Origin: Peptostreptococcus sp.
GTDB taxonomy: Bacteria; Bacillota; Clostridia; Peptostreptococcales; Peptostreptococcaceae
Direction: 5' to 3'
Length of the DNA stretch: 11,651 nucleotides
Assembly: GCA_020025095.1 (NCBI GenBank)
Contig: JAHHSS010000051.1
Span: 1 to 11,651 of the forward strand
Shown one piece after another: positions 7,174 to 11,651 of the stretch (position 1 is the stretch's first letter; each line of letters begins with the position of its first letter). A program made the position numbers and the translations under genes. Under the pieces are notes generated by a model, which was not told the origin of the DNA, did not search any database, and worked only from the letters and a program-made list of their open reading frames with translations.

Positions 7174-7443
7174 CTAACTAATTTTCTTGTTATTACCTTT
7201 AAAAACTTTAATCTTGACTGTTTCTGTAAGTAAATCCGAATAGCTATATGCAACTCTTCGATAACCATCTGTATTTTCTCCATGTCCGACTCTAATAACG
7301 AAAACACTTGGGTAGACTGTTTCCAAAACACCTTGTTTTGTAACAATCTGCTTTCTACCTTTGTTTGCCTTAAGCAATATTTTCTTGCCAACATACTTTT
7401 CTAGCGTATGTCTAATATTATCCAATGTAGCTGTTGTTGCCAA
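7174..7443 (-). CDS. veg: Veg family protein
   Basis: A small cytoplasmic protein of 89 residues from the chosen start, homologous to B. subtilis Veg, which is known to promote biofilm formation by countering the repressor SinR; its molecular activity is unclear and a SinR target cannot be assumed here. Visible family signatures are GKKILLKANKGRKQ (about 19-32), YPSVFVIRV (about 44-52) and the block RVAYSYSDLLTETVKI (about 62-77), a predicted small beta barrel. I prefer the TTG start at 7441-7443, giving MATTATLDNIRHTLEK, which aligns with the MAKTLSDIKRSL start of B. subtilis Veg. The ATG at 7453-7455 has no spacer to its upstream AAAGG and lies inside the ribosome binding region. It is monocistronic, with its own promoters and terminator. 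Confidence 0.92.
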   Translation of the reverse strand: MATTATLDNIRHTLEKYVGKKILLKANKGRKQIVTKQGVLETVYPSVFVIRVGHGENTDGYRRVAYSYSDLLTETVKIKVFKGNNKKIS

Positions 7444-7447
7444 AAAT

Positions 7448-7460
7448 ATCACCATCCTTT
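7448..7460 (-). promoter_or_regulatory. Ribosome binding region that decides the veg start
   Basis: AAAGGATGGTGAT on the minus strand. AAAGGA is 11 and GGTGAT 4 bases before TTG 7443, whereas the ATG embedded in this stretch has its only purine-rich sequence directly abutting it. This favours the TTG. Confidence 0.65.
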
Positions 7461-7473
7461 AAAATGTATTTTT

Positions 7474-7502
7474 ATTATATCACAGTTTTCAAATAAAGTC
7501 AA
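7474..7502 (-). promoter_or_regulatory. veg promoter P1 (TTGACT-N17-TATAAT)
   Basis: -35 TTGACT (7497-7502) and perfect -10 TATAAT (7474-7479) with a 17-base spacer and a TG extension just before the -10. It is a near-ideal vegetative sigma factor (SigA) promoter directly upstream of veg, as expected from the strong veg promoter of B. subtilis. Confidence 0.9.
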
Positions 7503-7512
7503 ATAACCTATT

Positions 7513-7541
7513 ATTTTACATTAAGAAACCGTTTCTGTCAA
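7513..7541 (-). promoter_or_regulatory. veg promoter P2 (TTGACA-N17-TAAAAT), upstream of P1
   Basis: Perfect -35 TTGACA (7536-7541) and -10 TAAAAT (7513-7518), also with a 17-base spacer, 39 bases upstream of P1. Its spacer contains the 13-base palindrome at 7524-7536. Confidence 0.75.
7524..7536. promoter_or_regulatory. Palindrome in the P2 spacer, operator candidate
   Basis: AGAAACCGTTTCT has perfect 6-base arms around a central C. Its core resembles the AAACG/CGTTT heart of LacI-family operators such as the CcpA cre site, but about three positions of the cre consensus do not match. It overlaps the end of the P2 -35 box, where a bound repressor would block polymerase. Confidence 0.35.
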
Positions 7542-7741
7542 TAACTTTTCGCTATAGATTTTTATTTTTTTTATAAATAAAATAAAAGCATATCTATAAA
7601 TTTTAAAATCTGAATATTATAAATTAAATTAATAAAAATGATTAGATATTTGCGAACTTATTTATAAATACTATGAAAAATATACAAAATTATCTTTTGT
7701 CTTTTTTTATAGTATTTACAAGTAAATTCATAATGTGGTAT
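7542..7741. other. AT-rich gap between the SEC-C gene and veg promoters
   Basis: No supported gene. A frame from ATG 7673 on the plus strand lacks a ribosome binding site and runs into the opposite-strand terminator and gene. The main structure is the long hairpin at 7665-7718. Confidence 0.6.
7665..7718. repeat. 54-base near-perfect hairpin of unknown role
   Basis: Positions 7665-7680 pair with 7703-7718 (15 Watson-Crick pairs of 16; the exception is a G-T wobble on the plus strand). After a small internal loop, ACAAAA (7684-7689) pairs with TTTTGT (7695-7700) around a 5-base loop. No T-run follows on either strand, so it is not an ordinary terminator. The stem is almost all A/T. Confidence 0.6.
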
Positions 7742-7768
7742 AAAAAAAGACGACATTTCTGCCGTCTT
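7742..7768 (-). terminator. Terminator of the methyltransferase-SEC-C operon
   Basis: On the minus strand AAGACGGCA and TGTCGTCTT form a 9-bp stem (one G-T pair) closed by the GNRA tetraloop GAAA and followed by a run of seven T (7742-7748). It starts 17 bases after the SEC-C stop: compact and textbook in form. Confidence 0.92.
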
Positions 7769-7785
7769 AATACTTATCAAATAGG

Positions 7786-8283
7786 TTATTTCCCACAACA
7801 CTTCTTATACTTCTTCCCACTTCCACATGGACAAGGCTCATTTCTTCCTATTTTAGGCTCTTTGTTTACTACTATCTTAGATTTGTTGTGTTCTTTCTGA
7901 GTGTTTAATCTATATTCTTCAGAAAGGATATCCTCCCAGCCTCTAAGGTTGTATAACCAATGAGCTTCTACCTGAACCATATTATAATACAATTTTTCCC
8001 AGTCTATCTTAATACTTATATTAGTATCTTCTTCTATCTTTTCAAGATCTTGTTCATTTTCTATACTTTCATTTATACCATCCAAGAATCCCATAAAGAA
8101 CTCTGGTGTAGTTTTATATTTTTTAGCAAGCTCAGATACCTTTCCAGCTATTAGATCTGTTTTTTCCTTTAAAACAGTATCATATATATATGTTTCAGCC
8201 TTTAAAAACTCTTCCCAAAACTTTATTTCTGCTTCTTCACTTGCATGTTCTTCACTTAATTTTTTCCATTCTTCAAATAACAT
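7786..8283 (-). CDS. SEC-C motif protein
   Basis: A 165-residue acidic, mostly helical protein ending in a SEC-C zinc motif, GRNEPCPCGSGKKYKKCCGK, with C151, C153, C162 and C163. In SecA this motif binds zinc and SecB or ribosomes; free-standing SEC-C proteins are common in Clostridia and mostly lack an assigned function. The helical N-terminal part (1-130) matches no enzyme I recognise and has no signal peptide or membrane segment. ATG 8281-8283 is chosen because GGAGG at 8290-8294 is 6 bases upstream; a second ATG at 8299-8301 would include that site in the coding region. It is last in a four-gene operon with two RNA-modification genes, so a ribosome- or nascent-chain-linked role is conceivable, but that is inference. 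Confidence 0.85.
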   Translation of the reverse strand: MLFEEWKKLSEEHASEEAEIKFWEEFLKAETYIYDTVLKEKTDLIAGKVSELAKKYKTTPEFFMGFLDGINESIENEQDLEKIEEDTNISIKIDWEKLYYNMVQVEAHWLYNLRGWEDILSEEYRLNTQKEHNKSKIVVNKEPKIGRNEPCPCGSGKKYKKCCGK

Positions 8284-8289
8284 TTTATG

Positions 8290-8294
8290 CCTCC
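8290..8294 (-). promoter_or_regulatory. Ribosome binding site that fixes the SEC-C gene start
   Basis: GGAGG 6 bases before ATG 8283. The upstream ATG at 8301 has no comparable site. Confidence 0.75.
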
Positions 8295-8327
8295 AATTCA
8301 TAACTTATGCGTTTTACAATACTTATG

Positions 8328-9062
8328 TTACCATAATTTATTTGTTTTTTCTATATCAAATAGTATTTTAAGCACCTCTATTGCTTTATCTTGTTCAATA
8401 AAAAACGGACTAGTTGCTATAGTTATTACATCTGCTTTGTCAATATACTCTTTAACCCTTTCCACTCTCCAGTCAAAATCAATATACTCCATATCTTTAG
8501 AAAAGAAGTCCAGGTCAATATCTAATACATATTTTTTAGGAATTTTTTTTTCTAGTCCATATGTTGAATCTACTATATCCACGTCATCAAAAATTTTATG
8601 ATAAAGAGCTGGTTGTATAAAACTCCCTACATTCAATACCTTGTTCGTATATCTAGAAACATCCTCTAAATTATCTATATTTACATCATAATTATCAGGT
8701 TTCCTTGTATCCTTATGTTGATCTACATGCAACAAACGAATGCCTTTTTCAAACTTTTTTTCTTTTAAAGCTTTACACCAGAAAAAAAATGCATGATTAT
8801 GGTTGTCAAATAGATAAACTTCCTTAGAGCTATATCTAGCATCAAACTTCAATTTATACATATTTTCAAGACCAAGACACTTTTTTTCAACACCTTCATC
8901 TATTTCTGAAAAAACTACTTCAAAACCTATTGACACAGCTGCTATATCTTTCTCAATAAGCTTGGGAACGTATATTTTCTTTAAAGACCTTTCTTGATAA
9001 GAAAATTTATTGTTACCAACTTCATCTTCTATATAAAATCCTCCATAACTTAAAGTATCCAT
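8328..9062 (-). CDS. UPF0489 family protein, arginase-like motifs
   Basis: A 244-residue cytoplasmic protein of the UPF0489 family (relatives include human C5orf22), with no established function. Conserved motifs, in order: DNHNHA (86-91), LLHVDQHKDTR (110-120), LNVGSFI (143-149), VLDIDLDFF (179-187) and TIATSPFF (204-211). The HVDQHKD and DIDLD arrangement resembles the metal-binding Asp/His sets of the arginase/deacetylase superfamily, so a metal-dependent hydrolase acting on an amide, amidine or acylamine is plausible; no substrate can be named. The start ATG 9060-9062 has AGAGGTGA at 9066-9073. It lies 28 bases after the pseudouridine synthase gene and 44 bases before the SEC-C gene start, in the same operon. 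The C-terminus stops soon after TIATSPFF, so it is on the short side but looks complete. Confidence 0.85.
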   Translation of the reverse strand: MDTLSYGGFYIEDEVGNNKFSYQERSLKKIYVPKLIEKDIAAVSIGFEVVFSEIDEGVEKKCLGLENMYKLKFDARYSSKEVYLFDNHNHAFFFWCKALKEKKFEKGIRLLHVDQHKDTRKPDNYDVNIDNLEDVSRYTNKVLNVGSFIQPALYHKIFDDVDIVDSTYGLEKKIPKKYVLDIDLDFFSKDMEYIDFDWRVERVKEYIDKADVITIATSPFFIEQDKAIEVLKILFDIEKTNKLW

Positions 9063-9090
9063 ATTTCACCTCTAAATAATTATTAGCCTG

Positions 9091-9771
9091 TTAAAAAATA
9101 TCCCATGGATATTCACTAGGTGGATTCGAAATAAATACCATTTTTTCTTTTTTCGTAGGATGAAGTATTTCAAGTTTTGTGGCCCATAGAGCGATTTGCT
9201 GTCCCACCCTTGCTTTTGAAGAATATCTTTGGTCCCCGTAAAGTGGGTGATTTCTTGAAGAAAATTGAACTCTTATCTGATGAGGACGACCTGTTTCAAG
9301 ATTTATCTCCACAAGCGAATACTCCATGCTATCTATTCTTGATATTGCAGACGATACTCTTTTGTAGCTTAATTTAGCTTTTTTTGCTCCATTTTTATTT
9401 TTATCCACAACACTTACTAAATTTTTCTTCTTATCCTTTAGTAAATAATCCACATAATCCCCACTCTTTTCACATCTTCCAAGAACAACTGCTTGATATG
9501 TTTTTTTCATAGTTCTCGCCCTTACTTGCTCTGAAAGTCTTGATGCTGCTTTAGATGTTCTTGCAAAAACCATTACTCCACCTACTGGTCTATCTAATCT
9601 ATGAACTAGTCCCATAAACACATTTCCAGGTTTATTGTATTTTTCTTTTATATATTTTTTGCAAAGTGTCAACATATCCACATCTTTTGTATTGTCAGAT
9701 TGAGATAATATATTTGGTATTTTCTCAACTACTAATAAATGATTATCCTCGTATATCACCTTCAACTTCAT
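9091..9771 (-). CDS. RluA family pseudouridine synthase, short form without S4
   Basis: Isomerises specific uridines to pseudouridine in rRNA or tRNA. The 226 residues comprise only the catalytic domain: it starts at the IYEDNHLLVVEKIPNIL strand (6-22), has HRLDRPVGG (57-65) with catalytic D60, the motif KKTYQAVVLG (89-98), and the C-terminal block ETGRPHQIRVQF (159-170) plus HPLYGD (175-180). No N-terminal S4 RNA-binding domain is present, as in E. coli RluA and unlike RluC/RluD. PVGG instead of the commoner TSG after HRLD marks a subclade whose target I cannot assign. The ATG is 3 bases after the methyltransferase stop, and its ribosome binding site AGAGG (9779-9783) lies in the end of that gene, so translation is probably coupled. 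Confidence 0.94.
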   Translation of the reverse strand: MKLKVIYEDNHLLVVEKIPNILSQSDNTKDVDMLTLCKKYIKEKYNKPGNVFMGLVHRLDRPVGGVMVFARTSKAASRLSEQVRARTMKKTYQAVVLGRCEKSGDYVDYLLKDKKKNLVSVVDKNKNGAKKAKLSYKRVSSAISRIDSMEYSLVEINLETGRPHQIRVQFSSRNHPLYGDQRYSSKARVGQQIALWATKLEILHPTKKEKMVFISNPPSEYPWDIF

Positions 9772-9774
9772 ATT

Positions 9775-10653
9775 TTAACCTCTTACACTTTCCCAACGTC
9801 CAAATATCCCACATGGAAGAACTTTTCCATCTCTTGACGCTGGTATACCTATTTCTCCTGCATATACATTGCCTTTTTTTACTTTCTTTCCTATAGTTGT
9901 TTCTAAGATATTCTCTAAAACTATTGGAGAAAAACCTGTTGTGTATGAATTTATTAGCATAAAAAGAGGCTTGTCAGATATAACTTTCATACATAATTCA
10001 AGAAAATCATAAAGCTTATCCTCTATCTTCCAAACTTCTCCTTTAGGCCCTCTTCCATATGATGGTGGATCCATTATTATTGCATCGTATTTATTGCCTC
10101 TTCTTACTTCTCTTTCAACAAATTTGAAAACATCATCAACTATAAATCTTACTTTTCTATCCTTCAAACCTGATAGCTCTATATTTTCCTTAGCCCAATT
10201 TACCATTCCTTTTGCAGCATCTACATGGCAAACTTCTGCCCCTGCATAGGCGCAGGCAACTGATGCACCACCAGTATATGCAAATAGATTTAAAACCTTT
10301 ATTGGCCTATCTGCCTTCTTTATTTTATTAATCATCCAATCCCAGTTAGCTGCTTGCTCTGGGAAAAGACCAGTATGTTTAAATCCAGTTGGTTTTATTT
10401 TAAAAGTAAGGGGACCATAATCTACTGTCCATTGATTAGGATATTTCTTCTTAACTTCCCAACTTCCTCCACCTTTATTACTTCTATGATAATGCCCATG
10501 AGGATTTTTCCATAAACCACTCTCTTTTGCAATAGGCCATATAACCTGTGGGTCTGGACGTCTTAAAACATACTCACCCCATCTTTCTAACTTTTCACCA
10601 CTTCCCATATCTATCAACTCATAATCTTTCCATTTATCTGCTAATATTAACAT
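9775..10653 (-). CDS. Class I SAM-dependent methyltransferase, RlmI/PF10672-like
   Basis: A 292-residue methyltransferase, probably acting on rRNA. A short N-terminal region (ILADKWKDYELIDMGSGEKLERWG) is followed by a beta-rich region with the GLFPEQAANWDWM motif (95-107), then the Rossmann domain: motif I VLNLFAYTGGASV (120-132), the acidic ribose-binding segment VDAAKGMV (144-151), and the catalytic-loop motif DPPSYGRGPKGEVW (195-208). This organisation resembles RlmI and the RlmKL C-terminal domain, but the N-terminal PUA domain of RlmI is not evident, so the target base is uncertain. ATG 10651-10653 has a perfect AAGGAGG at 10660-10666. A 35-codon upstream extension to ATG 10758 is rejected: it contains that site and a terminator-like hairpin and is low complexity. 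First gene of the operon, with the pseudouridine synthase next. Confidence 0.9.
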   Translation of the reverse strand: MLILADKWKDYELIDMGSGEKLERWGEYVLRRPDPQVIWPIAKESGLWKNPHGHYHRSNKGGGSWEVKKKYPNQWTVDYGPLTFKIKPTGFKHTGLFPEQAANWDWMINKIKKADRPIKVLNLFAYTGGASVACAYAGAEVCHVDAAKGMVNWAKENIELSGLKDRKVRFIVDDVFKFVEREVRRGNKYDAIIMDPPSYGRGPKGEVWKIEDKLYDFLELCMKVISDKPLFMLINSYTTGFSPIVLENILETTIGKKVKKGNVYAGEIGIPASRDGKVLPCGIFGRWESVRG

Positions 10654-10659
10654 TTCTTT

Positions 10660-10666
10660 CCTCCTT
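10660..10666 (-). promoter_or_regulatory. Strong ribosome binding site fixing the methyltransferase start
   Basis: AAGGAGG, a full match to the anti-Shine-Dalgarno, 6 bases before ATG 10653. Confidence 0.9.
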
Positions 10667-10740
10667 TTCACTATACAAATATGCTTTTTCTCTAATATAT
10701 TATTTTTGAAATATTTGCTTTGAATTTGAATAAAATTTAT

Positions 10741-10769
10741 AAAAAAACTATCTACCATATGTAGATAGT
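10741..10769 (-). terminator. Hairpin plus T7 in the methyltransferase leader (attenuator-like) or operator
   Basis: ACTATCTAC (10747-10755) pairs perfectly with 10761-10769 over a 5-base loop; on the minus strand the stem is followed by seven T (10741-10747). It sits upstream of the methyltransferase gene, on its own strand, just downstream of a candidate promoter. It is therefore not an ordinary end-of-gene terminator for any visible gene. It may reduce read-through in the leader, end a very short RNA, or be a protein-binding palindrome. Confidence 0.6.
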
Positions 10770-10795
10770 CAATTCTAAAAAATCAAGCAAAGATT

Positions 10796-10804
10796 ATTAT
10801 ATCA
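10796..10804 (-). promoter_or_regulatory. Extended -10 promoter of the methyltransferase operon
   Basis: TGATATAAT on the minus strand: perfect TATAAT (10796-10801) with a TG extension. No good -35 hexamer lies 16-18 bases upstream, which extended -10 promoters can tolerate. Transcription would begin near 10788, so the hairpin at 10741-10769 would lie in the first 50 bases of the RNA. Confidence 0.5.
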
Positions 10805-10935
10805 TAATTTAAAGGAAAATATAGCAAAATCATTGAAATTACTATCTTATAAAAATTTTATTTTTAGTATAAAAAAACATCACAACTATAATTGCGAAAT
10901 TATTTCATCTATATCTTCTTTTATTTTCTAAAAAA

Positions 10936-10944
10936 TGTTATACT
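10936..10944 (+). promoter_or_regulatory. Candidate ferritin promoter (extended -10)
   Basis: TGTTATACT has -10 TATACT (10939-10944) with a TG extension; the -35 region is a poor match. It lies 35 bases upstream of the ferritin ATG, leaving a short leader. Confidence 0.45.
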
Positions 10945-10978
10945 TAATAAAAATAATATTTTGATAAGGAGTGATATC

Positions 10979-11500
10979 ATGTTAAGCGAAAATTTACAAA
11001 AAGCACTAAACGACCAAATCAATTTTGAATATTATTCAGCATATACTTATTTAGGTATGGCTGCATACGCAGAGTCCCTAGACTTTCCAGGAGTTGCAAA
11101 CTTCTTCAAAGTACAGGCTCAAGAAGAAGTAGACCACGCAATGACTATCTATAGCTATGTGTTCCAAAAAGGTGGGCGTGTTGTTCTTGATGCTATAGAC
11201 AAGCCTAGATTTGAATATGACGGACTTTTGAGTGTATTTGAAGAGGGCTTAAAGCATGAACAGATTGTTACTAAGAGAATTTACAATTTAGCAGATATAG
11301 CTCTTGAAGAAAAAGAACATGCTACTATGAGCTTTTTAAGATGGTTTATAGATGAACAAGTAGAAGAAGAGGAAAATTTCACAAATCTTGTTAAAAAGGT
11401 AAAAAGAGCTGCTAATAATGAAGCTAGCCTTTATCTTCTAGATGATGAACTTGCTTCTAGAAAGTACATTCCTTTTGTACCACAAAACTCTTTAAAATAA
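10979..11500 (+). CDS. ftnA: Non-heme ferritin, FtnA type
   Basis: An iron-storage protein that oxidises Fe(II) and stores it as a mineral in a 24-subunit cytoplasmic shell, relevant to oxygen and iron stress in an anaerobe. The 173-residue four-helix-bundle subunit has every FtnA ferroxidase residue at the same number as in E. coli FtnA: E17 (NFEYYSAY), E50 and H53 (QEEVDHA), E94 (KHEQ), Q127 and E130 (DEQVEEE). The extra C-site residues E49, E126 and E129 are also present. There is no heme-binding methionine pattern suggesting bacterioferritin. ATG 10979-10981 is preceded by AAGGAG at 10966-10971 with a 7-base spacer; the frame runs upstream to about 10892 without a ribosome binding site. 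It is a single gene, divergent from the methyltransferase operon. The symbol follows the E. coli name. Confidence 0.96.
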   Translation: MLSENLQKALNDQINFEYYSAYTYLGMAAYAESLDFPGVANFFKVQAQEEVDHAMTIYSYVFQKGGRVVLDAIDKPRFEYDGLLSVFEEGLKHEQIVTKRIYNLADIALEEKEHATMSFLRWFIDEQVEEEENFTNLVKKVKRAANNEASLYLLDDELASRKYIPFVPQNSLK

Positions 11501-11512
11501 GACTAAGCTACT

Positions 11513-11540
11513 AATCAGTTCTTTAAAATAAACTGATTTT
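11513..11540 (+). terminator. Probable ferritin terminator
   Basis: AATCAGTT (11513-11520) pairs with AACTGATT (11531-11538) around a 10-base loop, followed by only a short T-run (TTTT including the stem end). It starts 12 bases after the ferritin stop. Its position is right but the stem is weak. Confidence 0.55.
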
Positions 11541-11651
11541 ACATACTAATTCTAGATTAGATTATAAGAATATAAAGCCTTACAATACTTATAGATGAGT
11601 GTATAGAATTTTTTCTGTAAATTAGCCTTCTATGGCTACACTGCCGATTAG
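11541..11651. other. Unassigned right end
   Basis: AT-rich, with no start or ribosome binding site. On the minus strand the last 30 bases could be the 3' end of a gene (a frame reading LIGSVAIEG then TAA at 11622-11624), but this is too short to call. A small repeat TAGCC/GGCTA lies at 11623-11638. Confidence 0.4.

Larger units (their letters stand above)
10667..10935. other. Divergent control region between methyltransferase and ferritin
   Basis: AT-rich DNA holding the leader hairpin and extended -10 of the leftward operon and, to the right, the ferritin promoter. No gene and no clear iron or peroxide regulator box is visible. Confidence 0.55.

Noticed and set aside
7095..7394. 99-codon frame on the minus strand overlapping veg in another frame
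   Set aside because: It runs through the veg terminator, and veg itself is a conserved protein with promoter and start signals.
10654..10758. 35-codon N-terminal extension of the methyltransferase
   Set aside because: It would include a perfect ribosome binding site and a hairpin with T7, is low complexity, has no ribosome binding site of its own, and adds nothing seen in the family.
10667..10800. T-box or metabolite riboswitch in the methyltransferase leader
   Set aside because: The RNA ahead of the terminator-like hairpin is only about 20 bases and shows none of the conserved T-box or riboswitch core sequences.
10892..10978. 29-codon N-terminal extension of ferritin
   Set aside because: It is AT-driven Phe/Asn/Ile sequence containing the promoter and ribosome binding site; with ATG 10979 all ferroxidase residues fall at E. 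coli numbering.
10800..10978. Fur or PerR box upstream of ferritin
   Set aside because: AT-rich words such as GATAAT fragments occur, but I could not find a convincing two-arm match to either consensus.

Overview
The window looks like chromosomal core DNA from a low-GC, Gram-positive, anaerobic member of the Clostridia. The evidence is very AT-rich DNA, strong GGAGG-type ribosome binding sites, frequent TTG and GTG starts, and the neighbourhood veg / ispE / gntR / murI / DUF1934 / tilS / ftsH. It may be a Peptostreptococcaceae relative, but that placement is inferred from gene content and is not certain. I see no rRNA or tRNA gene, CRISPR array, insertion sequence or prophage gene.

Layout from left to right. 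Positions 1-401 hold no convincing gene but contain the terminator for the long minus-strand operon. Positions 402-6630, all minus strand, form one tight operon read from right to left: ispE (isoprenoid precursor synthesis), a GntR/FCD regulator overlapping it, murI (D-glutamate for peptidoglycan), a DUF1934 protein, tilS (tRNA-Ile lysidine) and ftsH (membrane AAA+ protease). Positions 6631-7077 are the AT-rich leader and promoter region of that operon, with a dyad and a three-armed inverted repeat. veg (7174-7443, minus) is a single-gene unit with two consensus promoters in tandem and a long terminator. The veg-ispE neighbourhood matches Bacillus subtilis.

A second minus-strand operon (7786-10653) runs from an rRNA-type SAM methyltransferase to an RluA-type pseudouridine synthase, a UPF0489 protein with arginase-like Asp/His motifs, and a small SEC-C zinc-motif protein. 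It ends at a GNRA-loop terminator. Its leader carries a hairpin followed by T7. Diverging from it, on the plus strand, is a ferritin gene (10979-11500) with all FtnA-type ferroxidase residues. The last 110 bases cannot be assigned.

The long operon joins cell-envelope precursor supply (IspE, MurI), translation fidelity (TilS) and membrane protein quality control (FtsH), with a regulator that may respond to a small carboxylate. The second operon looks RNA-modification related and contains the least understood gene, UPF0489. No clear new defence or mobile system is present. The more interesting signals are regulatory: the veg double promoter with a palindrome, a GT/AC dyad over the ispE promoter, alternative leader pairings, and several hairpins of unknown purpose.
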